Below the pieces are notes generated by a model. That model did no database searches and had not been told where the DNA came from. It was given only the letters and a program-made list of their open reading frames with translations. A stretch of 64,000 nucleotides of DNA from the NCBI RefSeq assembly GCF_009769385.1, contig NZ_VKAB01000039.1:1-64000 (forward strand). Reading direction: 5' to 3'. Both the position numbers and the translations under genes were made by a program. Shown here in pieces: positions 24,423 through 32,825 of this stretch. The first letter of the stretch is position 1. Each line of letters begins with the position of its first letter. The stretch is from Saccharothrix deserti. GTDB lineage: Bacteria; Actinomycetota; Actinomycetes; Mycobacteriales; Pseudonocardiaceae.

Positions 24423-25325
24423 GTGCAGTTCAACGAGAACGCCGAGCTCGACACGTCACAGGTCACCGACCAGCGGGGCGTCGGAGGCCGGGTCGCCTTG
24501 GGTGGCGGCGGTCTCGGCATCGTCGGCCTGATCCTCTACTTCGTGTTGTCGCAGCTCGGCGTGCCGGGACAGCTGCCGTCCGGCTCCGGGTTCAGCGACG
24601 TGGGCCGGGACCAGCAGGTCGGGTCCGAGGCCATCAAGGAGAAGTGCCGCACCGGCGCGGACGCCAACCGCGAGACCGACTGCCGCGCGGTGGCGTTCAT
24701 CAACTCGATCCAGGCCTACTGGACCGACCAGTTCGCCCGTTCGGGGCGCACCTACCAGGCCGCGCAGACGAACTTCTTCTCCGGCGGCGTGCAGACCAGG
24801 TGCGGCAACGCGACGTCCGCGGTGGGGCCGTTCTACTGCCCCGCGGACGGCCAGGTGTACATCGACCTGGGGTTCTTCCAGGAGCTGCAGCGGAAGTTCG
24901 GCGCGACCGGCGGGCCGTTCGTCGAGGCGTACATCCTGGCGCACGAGTACGGGCACCACGTCCAGAACCTGCTCGGCACGTCCGACCGGGTGAGCTCGCG
25001 GTCCTGGCCGACGTCCGACTCGGTGCGGCTGGAGTTGCAGGCGGACTGCTACGCGGGCGCCTGGGCCAACCACGCGCAGAGCGTGCCGACGGCGTCCGGG
25101 CAGCCCTTGATCACCGGCGTGACGCAGGACGACGTGAACGCGGCGCTCGACGCGGCGGCCCGGATCGGTGACGACTTCATCCAGGGCGAGCTGGGCGGCG
25201 GGCGGATCGACACGACCCAGTTCACCCACGGCACGTCGGCGCAGCGCCAGAAGTGGTACACGACGGGCTTCGACACCGGCGACCCGGCGCGCTGCAACAC
25301 GTTCGACACCGACAACCTCGGCTGA
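24423..25325 (+). CDS. membrane-anchored neutral zinc metallopeptidase (YpfJ family)
   Basis: 300 aa from the GTG at 24423. The N-terminus QFNENAELDTSQVTDQRG matches the family start. One membrane helix follows (GGGGLGIVGLILYFVL), then an extracytoplasmic catalytic domain with HEYGHHVQNLLG (HExxH zinc site near residue 178) and ELQADCYAGAWANHA (third zinc ligand and support). It ends ARCNTFDTDNLG. Family members are putative proteases of unknown substrate. The 5' GAC-rich gap holds a terminator-like hairpin. It is convergent with the MarR gene at 25332, 6 bases away. Confidence 0.9.
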   Translation: MQFNENAELDTSQVTDQRGVGGRVALGGGGLGIVGLILYFVLSQLGVPGQLPSGSGFSDVGRDQQVGSEAIKEKCRTGADANRETDCRAVAFINSIQAYWTDQFARSGRTYQAAQTNFFSGGVQTRCGNATSAVGPFYCPADGQVYIDLGFFQELQRKFGATGGPFVEAYILAHEYGHHVQNLLGTSDRVSSRSWPTSDSVRLELQADCYAGAWANHAQSVPTASGQPLITGVTQDDVNAALDAAARIGDDFIQGELGGGRIDTTQFTHGTSAQRQKWYTTGFDTGDPARCNTFDTDNLG

Positions 25326-25331
25326 CCGCCG

Positions 25332-25766
25332 TCACGCCTGGTCGGTCAACGCCTTCGAGCACCGCGCCAGCAGCGCCCTCAGCGTCTTCCGCTCCTCCGC
25401 GCTGAACTCGTCGGCCAGCCGCCGCTCGACGGCGGACGCCCGTTCGTCGGCCACCTCGAACGCCGCCCGTCCCGCCTCGGTCAGCCGGGTCTCCAGGACG
25501 TTGCGGTGCACCTCGTGCGGCACGCGGGCGATCAGGTCGGCCGCCTCCAGGTTGCGCAGGATCGTGGTCATCGTCTGCGGCGTCACGCGGCACCGGCGGG
25601 CCAGTTCGGCGGCCGACACCCCGGGGTGCTCGTTCAGCACCAGCAACGTGGCGTACTGGGCCACGGTCAGCCCGGCCGGCCGCACCGCCTGCTGCTTCAC
25701 CAGCATCAGGTCGTGCTCGACGCGCTTGATGTCGCCGCCCAGGCGCTCCTCGAACGGCATACCCAT
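25332..25766 (-). CDS. MarR family regulator
   Basis: 144 aa with the MarR winged helix: LTVAQYATLLVLNEHPGVSAAELARRCRVTPQTMTTILRNLEAADLIARVPHEVHRNVLETRLTEAGRAAF, flanked by helical dimerisation segments. It is divergent from the SMP-30-like gene at 25850; a perfect 16-bp palindrome in the gap overlaps a promoter and is the probable operator, so it likely represses that gene and itself. Ligand unknown. Confidence 0.88.
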   Translation of the reverse strand: MGMPFEERLGGDIKRVEHDLMLVKQQAVRPAGLTVAQYATLLVLNEHPGVSAAELARRCRVTPQTMTTILRNLEAADLIARVPHEVHRNVLETRLTEAGRAAFEVADERASAVERRLADEFSAEERKTLRALLARCSKALTDQA

Positions 25767-25786
25767 GCCCTCGATCGTAAAGCGCG

Positions 25787-25814
25787 TTGACGGCTATCAG
25801 AGCTCTGATATAGC
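25787..25814 (+). promoter_or_regulatory. promoter with MarR operator palindrome
   Basis: TATCAGAGCTCTGATA at 25795-25810 is a perfect 16-bp palindrome. It sits between a -35-like TTGACG (25787) and a -10-like TATAGC (25809) for the plus-strand gene at 25850. Binding of the divergent MarR there would block transcription. Confidence 0.65.
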
Positions 25815-25849
25815 TTCGTGCACATACTCATACAAGTGGACGGAGCGTT

Positions 25850-26836
25850 ATGCGTTTCCTGATCGTCCTCGTCCTGGTGGTCCTCACCGCCACGCCGGCC
25901 GCCGCCACGGCCGCGCCAGGCGTCATCACCGGCAAGTCCGCCGAACTGCACCCCGAGGGCATCGCCTGGGACCCGCTGCGGCACACGTTCCTGCTCACCT
26001 CGCTGCGCCACGGCACCGTGGAGATCGTCCGCAACGGCACCACCAAGACCCTGATCAGCGACCCCCGGATGGTGTCGACGTTCGGCGTCCACGTGGTCCG
26101 CGACCGCGTCTACGTCGCGTACGGCGACATGGGCCTGGGCCGCCGATCCACCCCGGACACCACCTACAAGTCCTCCGGGCTCGGCGTCTTCGACCTCGCC
26201 ACCGGACGTCCGCTGCACGTCGTCGACCTCGCCATCGGCGCCGGTCGGCACAGCGCCAACGACGTCGCCGTCGACCGGGCCGGCAACGCCTACGTCACCG
26301 ACCCGGCCTCCGACGCGCTCTACCGGGTCGACCGCGACGGCCGCGCCACCGTCCTGGCCCGCGACCCGAGGTTCGGCGGAACCATCGGCCTGAACGGGAT
26401 CGTCTGGCACCCCAGGGGATTCCTGCTCGCCGTCCGCTACGACACGGGCACGCTGTTCAAGGTCACCCGTGACGGCCGCATCTCCGAGGTCGCCCTCGAC
26501 CGCCCGCTGGTCGGCGGCGACGGCATGGACCTGCGCCCGGACGGCACGCTCGCCGTGGTGACCAACGGCCTGGCCGCGCCGGGTGAAGCCGCCGTCAGCG
26601 TGCTGCGTTCGGCCGACGACTGGCGCACCGCCCGCACCGCGCACCGCACCGCACCGTGGGCTGACGACGAACCGACCACGATCGCCCGATCACCCCGCGG
26701 GAGCTACGTGGTCGACGGCGACCTCGGCACGCTGGTTTTCGGCGCTGGACTGTCCGATGCGTACACGCTGCGGGAGTTCAGGGAGAGCGGTGTGCGGCAC
26801 TCCGCCGAGGCGGCAGCTTTCGGCGCGATCGAGTAA
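25850..26836 (+). CDS. secreted SMP-30/gluconolactonase-like beta-propeller protein
   Basis: 328 aa with a signal peptide (MRFLIVLVLVVLTATPAAATAAP). Repeated propeller blades are visible: HPEGIAWDPLRHTFLLTSLRHGTVEIV, SANDVAVDRAGNAYVTDPASDALYRVD, GLNGIVWHPRGFLLAVRYDTGTLFKV, GGDGMDLRPDGTLAVVTNGL. This is the SMP-30 fold of lactonases and related enzymes, with Glu/Asn/Asp metal ligands expected in the HPEG, SANDV and GGDG blocks. Substrate unknown. It is probably controlled by the divergent MarR. The length is typical. Confidence 0.82.
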   Translation: MRFLIVLVLVVLTATPAAATAAPGVITGKSAELHPEGIAWDPLRHTFLLTSLRHGTVEIVRNGTTKTLISDPRMVSTFGVHVVRDRVYVAYGDMGLGRRSTPDTTYKSSGLGVFDLATGRPLHVVDLAIGAGRHSANDVAVDRAGNAYVTDPASDALYRVDRDGRATVLARDPRFGGTIGLNGIVWHPRGFLLAVRYDTGTLFKVTRDGRISEVALDRPLVGGDGMDLRPDGTLAVVTNGLAAPGEAAVSVLRSADDWRTARTAHRTAPWADDEPTTIARSPRGSYVVDGDLGTLVFGAGLSDAYTLREFRESGVRHSAEAAAFGAIE

Positions 26837-26910
26837 GAGCCCTGCCCGGCGGCGGCTCGGGGGACGTCGACAACCCGCGGTGGGCACGGACCTGCTCACG
26901 GGGGACAGCC

Positions 26911-26949
26911 GCAACCCCAGCCCGCAACCCCAGCCCGCAACCCCAGCCA
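26911..26949 (+). repeat. 13-bp tandem repeat x3
   Basis: GCAACCCCAGCCC occurs three times in a row (last base changed in the third copy). It lies in the noncoding gap 26837-27114 between the SMP-30-like and TauE-like genes; a minisatellite with no evident function. Confidence 0.7.
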
Positions 26950-27022
26950 GGGCCGCAGCCGGGGCCGGGCGGTGACGCCGGTGGCACGCCGCCCGTCGGT
27001 GCCGGCGGTTCAAACCCCTCTC

Positions 27023-27064
27023 AGGCGGGGCGCGGTGTCGCAGGGACCACACCGCGCCCCGCCT
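27023..27064 (+). terminator. hairpin terminator
   Basis: Perfect 16-bp stem AGGCGGGGCGCGGTGT/complement (27023-27038 with 27049-27064). It probably ends the SMP-30-like transcript. Confidence 0.7.
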
Positions 27065-27114
27065 GACGTGGTGTTAGCGTCGCTGACCAACTGCGATGAT
27101 CAGGGAGAGTGGCC

Positions 27115-27864
27115 GTGACGACGCTGGAGGCGATCGTCGTCGTCCTGGCCGGTGTGTTCGCCGGTGGGATCAACACGGTGGTGGGCTCCGGCACGCTGGT
27201 GACGTTCCCGGTGCTGCTGGCCGTCGGCTACCCGCCGGTGGTGGCGAACGTCTCCAACAGCCTCGGCCTGGTGCCCGGCTCGCTCAGCGGCGCGTTCGGC
27301 TACCGGCGCGAGCTGACCGGCCAGGCGAGCCGGATCAAACGGTTGCTGCCCGCCTCGGTCCTCGGCGCCGTGGTCGGCGCGATCCTTCTGGTGGTGCTGC
27401 CGGAGGACGCGTTCGCCACGATCGTGCCGGTGCTGATCGCCATCGCGCTGGTGCTGGTGGTCGCCCAGCCGTGGCTCAACCGCAAGCTCGCCGAACGGGA
27501 ACGGCACGAGCACGGCGGGCTCGCGCTGTGGATCGGCGTGTTCCTCGCGGGCATCTACGGCGGCTACTTCGGCGCGGCCCAGGGTGTGCTGGTGATGGGG
27601 CTCATGGGCGTGCTGATGAGCGAGCACATCCAGCGGATGAACGCCCTGAAGAACCTGCTCACCGGGTTCGTGAACCTGGTCGCGGGCGTGCTGTTCATCT
27701 TCATCGCCGACGTGGCGTGGCTCGCCGTGCTGCTGCTGGCGCTCGGCTCGGTCGTCGGCGGTCAGCTGGGCGCGAAGATCGGCCGCCGACTCCCACCCGC
27801 CGCGCTGCGCGCGGTGATCGTGGTGGTGGGAGTCGTGGCCATCACCCAGATCCTCACCCGCTGA
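27115..27864 (+). CDS. TauE/SafE family sulfite/organosulfonate exporter
   Basis: 249 aa from the GTG at 27115, chosen because AGGGAG lies 7 bases upstream (a GTG at 27109 is too close to it). About eight membrane helices, with the family's signature start AGVFAGGINTVVGSGTLVTFPVLLAVGYPPVVANVSNSLGLVPGSLSGA and the second half FLAGIYGGYFGAAQGVLVMGLMG...NALKNLLTGFVNLVAGVLF. It moves small sulfur-containing or other anions across the membrane. It is convergent with the aminotransferase gene; the 53-base gap has several CGCTGAACG repeats. Confidence 0.9.
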   Translation: MTTLEAIVVVLAGVFAGGINTVVGSGTLVTFPVLLAVGYPPVVANVSNSLGLVPGSLSGAFGYRRELTGQASRIKRLLPASVLGAVVGAILLVVLPEDAFATIVPVLIAIALVLVVAQPWLNRKLAERERHEHGGLALWIGVFLAGIYGGYFGAAQGVLVMGLMGVLMSEHIQRMNALKNLLTGFVNLVAGVLFIFIADVAWLAVLLLALGSVVGGQLGAKIGRRLPPAALRAVIVVVGVVAITQILTR

Positions 27865-27917
27865 ACGTCGCTGAACGCCGCTGAACGTGAACGCCGCTGA
27901 ACGCCGCCGCTTGACGT

Positions 27918-28985
27918 TCAGCCGTTGAAAGACCTGGCCGCCGCGAGGAACGCGTCGTTCTCCTCCGGCTCGCCGACCGTGACGCGCGCGCCGTCACCGG
28001 CGAACGCCCGCACGACCACCTTGTGCGCCAGGCAGTGCTCGTTGAACGCCGCGGTCCGCTCACCCAGCTGCAGCCACACGAAGTTCGCCTGCGACTCGGG
28101 CACCTCGAAGCCCGCGTCCAGCAGCTCGCCGCGCACCCGCGCCCGCTCGGCCACGATCGCCCGGCACCGCGCCATCAGCTCGGCCTCGGCGTCCAACGAC
28201 GCCAGCGCCGCGACCTGCGCCAGCGCGTTCACGCTGAACGGCACGTAGACCTTGCGCAGCGTCTCGGCCACCGCCGGGGACGCCACCGCGTACCCGACCC
28301 GCAGCCCGGCCAGCCCGTACGCCTTGGAGAACGTGCGCAGCACGGCCACGTTGTCCCGGCCCGCCGCCCACTGCTGCTTCGCCAGCTCGACGCCGTCCGG
28401 CACGTCCGGGTCGTCCACGAACTCCTTGTACGCCTCGTCGATCACCACGAGGACGTCCGACGGCACCCGTTCGATGAACCGCTCGATCTCCGCCCGGCGC
28501 AACGCCGTCCCGGTCGGGTTGTTCGGGTTGCACACGAACACCAGCCGGGTCTGCGGGGTGATGGCGTCGGCCATCGCGTCCAGGTCCAGCCCGTGGCCCG
28601 ACGTCAGCGGCACGCGGGTCTGCTGGGCGCCCACGACCGCCGTGATGATCGGGTACGCCTCGAACGAGCGCCACGCGAACACCACCTCGTCCGCGTCGGT
28701 GCACGTCGCCTGCACCAACTGCTGGCACAACGTCACCGAGCCGCAGCCGACGGCCACCTGCTCGGCGGGCACGCCCAGTTTGTCGCTCAACCGCGCCACC
28801 AGCTCCGTGGCGGCGGTGTCCGGGTAGCGGTTCACGGCGGTCGCCGCCTCCGCGATCGCCCGCACCACGCTGGGCAGCGGTCCGGCCGACACCTCGTTGC
28901 TGGCCAGCTTGATAGCGCCGGGGATGGTTTTGCCGGGCACGTATCCGGGCAATGCAACGAGATCGGCGCGGGTTCGCACGGTCAT
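27918..28985 (-). CDS. pat: PLP aminotransferase Pat/HisC2 (aromatic amino acid or histidinol-phosphate)
   Basis: 355 aa class II fold type I aminotransferase. It is very close in wording to Mycobacterium tuberculosis Rv3772: [57 protein letters not shown], and the PLP lysine in [17 protein letters not shown]; it ends PEENDAFL. It transfers amino groups between 2-oxoglutarate and phenylalanine-type or histidinol-phosphate substrates. It stands alone, not in a his operon, which favours the Pat role. The start is the GTG/ATG at 28985 next to a 120-base promoter gap. Confidence 0.9.
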   Translation of the reverse strand: MTVRTRADLVALPGYVPGKTIPGAIKLASNEVSAGPLPSVVRAIAEAATAVNRYPDTAATELVARLSDKLGVPAEQVAVGCGSVTLCQQLVQATCTDADEVVFAWRSFEAYPIITAVVGAQQTRVPLTSGHGLDLDAMADAITPQTRLVFVCNPNNPTGTALRRAEIERFIERVPSDVLVVIDEAYKEFVDDPDVPDGVELAKQQWAAGRDNVAVLRTFSKAYGLAGLRVGYAVASPAVAETLRKVYVPFSVNALAQVAALASLDAEAELMARCRAIVAERARVRGELLDAGFEVPESQANFVWLQLGERTAAFNEHCLAHKVVVRAFAGDGARVTVGEPEENDAFLAAARSFNG

Positions 28986-29106
28986 CCAAGGACTCCCTTC
29001 GGGGTTCTGAGCTGGACGTTAGCCCGTGGAAGACCCGGATGGGGCATACCTGCCGTACCGATGCTCACGTTGACTGGCGTTCACCCCCACGTGGAAGGGT
29101 TGTCCC

Positions 29107-29784
29107 ATGACTGCTACCCGCACCGAGACGCTCTCCCTCACCGACGGCCGCGAGCTGCGGCTGACGGTCGCCGAGCCGGAGAACGCCGTCCGCGGCGGCC
29201 TGGTCGTGCTCCACGAGGCGCGCGGCGTGACCGACACCGTCCGCGGCTTGGTGAGCGGACTGGCCGCCGAGGGGTGGTTGGCGGTGGCGCCGCACCTCTA
29301 CGACGAGGTGTCCGGCGACGAGGCGCCGGCCATGGTGAGCGGGCTGTCCGGTGAGGCCGTGCTGGCCGACACCGACGTCGCGTTCGTCTGGCTCGGGCAG
29401 CAGGGCGTGAGCCAGGACCGGATGGGCGTCATGGGCTTCGACCTGGGCGGATCGGTCGCGATGGTGGTTGCGGGAAGCCGAACCATCGGTGCCGCGGTGA
29501 CCGTCGGGGGTGGCGGGATCCTGGAACCGCTGTCCGATGGGCTGCCGTCGCTGGTGGAGGTGGCGGAGGAGCTGACGTGCCCGTGGCTGGGCCTGTACGG
29601 CGACGACGACGCCGAGATCCCGTTCACCGACGTGGAGAAGTTGCGCGACGCGGCGGCCGCCGCCCCGGTGGCGACCGACGTGGTCCGGTTCTCCCACACC
29701 AGTCACCGGTTCGACACCACGCCGGAGGTCAGCGCGGAGGCCTGGCAGCGTGCGCTGAACTGGTTCGATTCGCATCTCCGCTAA
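29107..29784 (+). CDS. dienelactone hydrolase family protein
   Basis: 225 aa alpha/beta hydrolase. Family blocks: GGLVVLHEARGVTDTVRGLVSGLAAEGWLAVAPHLY, VGVMGF-x-LGGSVAMVVA around the nucleophile elbow, LGLYGDDDAEIPF (acid region) and SHRFDTT (His). At the elbow, where dienelactone hydrolases have Cys (or Ser), this protein reads GFDLGG, so the nucleophile position is Asp. That could mean altered chemistry or loss of activity. It is divergent from pat and not in an aromatic-degradation cluster, so dienelactone itself is an unlikely substrate. Confidence 0.85.
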   Translation: MTATRTETLSLTDGRELRLTVAEPENAVRGGLVVLHEARGVTDTVRGLVSGLAAEGWLAVAPHLYDEVSGDEAPAMVSGLSGEAVLADTDVAFVWLGQQGVSQDRMGVMGFDLGGSVAMVVAGSRTIGAAVTVGGGGILEPLSDGLPSLVEVAEELTCPWLGLYGDDDAEIPFTDVEKLRDAAAAAPVATDVVRFSHTSHRFDTTPEVSAEAWQRALNWFDSHLR

Positions 29785-29927
29785 GCCTCTGGTCGGCGGC
29801 TTGGAACCGAACGGGCTTCCCGGTACATCTAAGGAGGGCGTCCGGAACGCCTGATTCGGTCGACGCATGGCTGACGCACGGCTAACACGCCGCGGGCCTG
29901 CGGCGAATCGCAGTGCAGGGGGTAGTG

Positions 29928-30560
29928 ATGAGCGACGGGAACACGGTTCCACTTGCGGCGGGTGCACCCACGGTGCAGATCCCGCCCGGCTTCACGCCGT
30001 CCGCGGCGCAGCCCGCGGTCGCACCACCTGTCGTGGCTGATGCGCCGGCTGTACCCGCGCCGGTCACGACGCAGGTCGTTGATCCGGGCGCGGGTGCCAC
30101 CACCGCGACCCTGCCCGCCGCGGCCACCGCCGAAGCCGTCAAGGCGCCTGTCGCGGAGAGCTTCGCGAAGGCCGCGCAGACCGACCTGGACAAGGCCACC
30201 ACCGCGCTGGACGCGGTGGACAAGGACTCCGTCCAGCTCGACCTGGACAAGCAGGGTGTCGCCGACCTGCTCAAGTTGGTCTCCCAGGCCCGCAGCCTGG
30301 TCGACAACGTGCACAGCAAGGCGGTCAACAACCTCGACGTCGAGCTGAAGTTCGGCAACAACTGGGTGAGCGACGCGATCAGCCGGCGGCTGCGCGAGGT
30401 CGCCGTGGGCAACGAGGAGTCGGCGGTCAACGTGATCGGCGACTTCATGCAGGTGCTCTTCGAGGTCGAGGAGACCATCCGCGAAGCGGCGCGGAACCTG
30501 GAACAGGCCGACGACGACGCGTCGGACGCCTTCGGATCCGCGGGGGAGGCCAAGGGCTGA
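29928..30560 (+). CDS. PE-like/ESX-associated protein
   Basis: 210 aa from the ATG at 29928 with GGGGG-type binding site upstream. The N-terminal 75 residues are Pro/Ala/Thr/Val-rich and disordered. The C-terminal part is a long helical hairpin (KAAQTDLDKATTALDAVDKDSV..., LLKLVSQARSLVDNVHSKAVNNL, VNVIGDFMQVLFEVEETIREAARNLEQ) with NNWVSDA between helices. Position before a PPE-like and an EspG gene suggests it is the PE-side partner of a heterodimer secreted by a type VII (ESX) system. The stop overlaps the next start by one base. Confidence 0.65.
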   Translation: MSDGNTVPLAAGAPTVQIPPGFTPSAAQPAVAPPVVADAPAVPAPVTTQVVDPGAGATTATLPAAATAEAVKAPVAESFAKAAQTDLDKATTALDAVDKDSVQLDLDKQGVADLLKLVSQARSLVDNVHSKAVNNLDVELKFGNNWVSDAISRRLREVAVGNEESAVNVIGDFMQVLFEVEETIREAARNLEQADDDASDAFGSAGEAKG

Positions 30561-32005
30561 TGGGCGACAACAAGCACGGCGGCAACCAGGGCAACCAGGG
30601 CGGCCAGTACAGCCACCAAGGCGGTCAAGGCGGTCAGTACGGCCACCAGGGCGGTCAGTACGGCCACCACGGCGGCGCGCAGGGCGGCGGCCAAGGGCAG
30701 AGCGGTGGTCAGGGCGGCGGCCAGGGCTATGGCCACGGCAGCGGCTACGGGGGTGGCTACGGCGGCGGTCAGGGTGGTGGCCAGGACCACGACAAGCCCG
30801 ACCTCGGCCAGAAGGTCGACTGGATGACCTACAGCCACCAGGCGCTGTGGGACATGGTCAACACCGGCGTCGACCTCAAGGCCGCGGGCAGCGCGCAGGC
30901 CGACTGGGCGGCCGTGAGCAAGGCGCTCGGCGAGGTGCAGGAGCTGCTGGCCAAGGCGATCGGCCAGTCCAGCCAGGCGTGGGAGGGCCACTCGGCCGAA
31001 CGCGCCCGCGAGGCGCTGGAGTCGGTCGAGAAGTGGGCGCTGAACACCAGCGAGCACGCCGACAACGTGGCCAAGTGCATCGCCACCGAGATCGAGCACG
31101 TGCAGACGGCGCGCGAGATGATGCCGCCGCCCGCGCCCGCGCCGCCGGTGGTCACGCCCGTCGCCGACAGCCCGTCCACGCCGACCGCCACCCCGACACC
31201 GGTCGCCACGCCCCGGTCACCGCTCGTGGGCGACCGGGCGTCGGACTTCGGCTCGCTGACCCCGGTGGCCGACGAGGGCCTGGCCGCGAACCCCCGGCTG
31301 GTCGCGAGGACGCCCAGCGCGTTCACCGGTATCGACACCATCGCCGCGCCCGCGGTCGACTCGGTCGTCACCGCCGACGCCACGCACCGCCAGGCCGCCG
31401 AGGTCATGGCGATGTTCCAGCTGAACTCGTACGAGGTCGACCGGACCGTGCCGTCGTTCAGCCCGCCGACCAACCCGGTCGCACCGCCCCCGCCGCCGGT
31501 GGTCGTCACGCCGACCCCGACCGGCCCCGACGGCGGCAGCGGCGGCGGCAGCGGCCCGGTCGTGGTGAACAACAACCCCAACAACCCCAACAGCTCCGGT
31601 GCCAACAACCAGCGTCCCGACGGGACGGCCGCCCAGTTCGGCCGCGGTGGCTTCGCCGGTGGCCGAGGTGGCTTCGGCGGCGGTCGCGGAGCCAAGCCCA
31701 CACCCGTCGGCGCGGCGGGCGGTGGCGGTGCCCCGATCAGCGGCCCCGGCGGCGCCACGGGCGCGCTCGGCGCCGAACGCGGTGGCTCCGGCGCCAACCC
31801 CGGCAGCGTGACCAGCACGTTCCAGGCGCCGAAATCGGTGACGCCGCAGTCCGGCATGATCGGCGCCGCGCCGATCGCCGCACCGCCGCCCGTCGCCGGT
31901 GGCGGCGGTGGCGAGAAGGACCGCAACCGTCCCGGTTACCTGGAGGACGACGACAACGTCTTCGGCGTCGACCGCAAGGCCGCACCCCCGGTGATCGGGC
32001 TGTGA
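30560..32005 (+). CDS. PPE-like protein with Gly/Gln/Tyr-rich N-terminus
   Basis: 481 aa. Residues 1-75 are almost only G, Q, H, Y and N (repeats GGQYGHQ, GGQGGGQGYGHG). Residues about 85-190 form a PPE/WXG-like helical domain (QKVDWMTYSHQALWDMVNTGVDLKAAGSAQADWAAVSKALGEVQELLAKAIGQSSQAWEGHSAERAREALESVEKWA). The remaining 290 residues are Pro/Gly/Ala/Thr-rich, with further GGRGGFGGGRG motifs and an acidic end (YLEDDDNVFGVDRKAAPPVIGL). It is likely a type VII secretion substrate. PPE proteins normally begin with the PPE domain, so the low-complexity N-terminus is unusual. Confidence 0.75.
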   Translation: MGDNKHGGNQGNQGGQYSHQGGQGGQYGHQGGQYGHHGGAQGGGQGQSGGQGGGQGYGHGSGYGGGYGGGQGGGQDHDKPDLGQKVDWMTYSHQALWDMVNTGVDLKAAGSAQADWAAVSKALGEVQELLAKAIGQSSQAWEGHSAERAREALESVEKWALNTSEHADNVAKCIATEIEHVQTAREMMPPPAPAPPVVTPVADSPSTPTATPTPVATPRSPLVGDRASDFGSLTPVADEGLAANPRLVARTPSAFTGIDTIAAPAVDSVVTADATHRQAAEVMAMFQLNSYEVDRTVPSFSPPTNPVAPPPPPVVVTPTPTGPDGGSGGGSGPVVVNNNPNNPNSSGANNQRPDGTAAQFGRGGFAGGRGGFGGGRGAKPTPVGAAGGGGAPISGPGGATGALGAERGGSGANPGSVTSTFQAPKSVTPQSGMIGAAPIAAPPPVAGGGGGEKDRNRPGYLEDDDNVFGVDRKAAPPVIGL

Positions 32006-32766
32006 CCGAGCGCGTCTTCCGGCTGAGCGAAGTCGAGTTCTTCCTGCTCTGGCAGGCGGTCCACCGCGAGGCCCACCCCGTTCCGCTGGGCACCAGGCAC
32101 TTCGGGCACACGCAGGCGGAGCGGGCCAGGCTGATCGAGACCGCGTCACGCGACCTGGCGGGACGCGGCCTCGGCACCGTGCAGCGGCCGGACGAGGAGC
32201 TGTACGGGCTGCTGCGCGGCCTGGCCGAGTTCGAGATCGGCCTGGAGGTCTTCTTCACCCTGCGCGGCGAACAGGCGCGCGGCCTGGCCACCGCCGCGTG
32301 GCACGGCGCGTTCGCCGGACGGCTCGGCAACCAGGTGCAGGTCACCGGGTTCCGGCCGACCGCGCTGGCCGCCACCACGGTCAACACCCTGCCGCCCGCG
32401 CCGCCCGGCAGCGGCCGGTCGGTGAACGTGCGCTGGGACGACTACCTGGCCGCGGGCAAGGCGGGGGAGAACGACGGCACCGAGGGGTTCCTCGACGCGC
32501 TGCGCGACGTCGGCCTGCGCGAGCCGGAGGCCAACACCCTGATGCGCGCCCTGACCACGCGCAACGGCGGCGGCCAGGTCGGCGTGATCGCCCGCAACCG
32601 GGCCGGGTACCTGCACCCGACCGGCGCCGTCGTGTCGTGGCTGGACACCGCCGAGGGCCGGTACCTGGTGCGGCGGGACGACGGGTGGCTCGTCGTCGCG
32701 CCGACGGACGCGCAGCGGCTGATCTCCGCGGTCGAGGGACTGGTGGCGGGCGCCGGCCGGAACTGA
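32002..32766 (+). CDS. EspG family ESX secretion-associated chaperone
   Basis: 254 aa, GTG start overlapping the PPE-like stop by 4 bases. EspG pattern: VFRLSEVEFFLLWQAVHREAHPVPLGTRHFGHTQAERARLI, ...LRGLAEFEIGLEVFF, a central strand-rich part, and the C-terminal RAGYLHPTGAVVSWLDTAEGRYLVRRDDGWLVVAPTDAQRLISAV. EspG binds the tip of PPE proteins in the cytosol and delivers PE-PPE pairs to the ESX machine. The gene order PE-like, PPE-like, EspG supports all three calls. The ESX core genes are not in the window. Confidence 0.82.
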   Translation: MTERVFRLSEVEFFLLWQAVHREAHPVPLGTRHFGHTQAERARLIETASRDLAGRGLGTVQRPDEELYGLLRGLAEFEIGLEVFFTLRGEQARGLATAAWHGAFAGRLGNQVQVTGFRPTALAATTVNTLPPAPPGSGRSVNVRWDDYLAAGKAGENDGTEGFLDALRDVGLREPEANTLMRALTTRNGGGQVGVIARNRAGYLHPTGAVVSWLDTAEGRYLVRRDDGWLVVAPTDAQRLISAVEGLVAGAGRN

Positions 32767-32825
32767 CCGGATGTGTGGGTCGTGACTGTGGTTCCGGGCC
32801 GTCCGATCGGCTAGGAACTTCAGGT

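Noticed and set aside
26990-27030. T-loop-like GGTTCAAACCCC near 27008, considered as a tRNA or att remnant
   Set aside because: No acceptor, D or anticodon arm can be fitted around it and no second copy is present.
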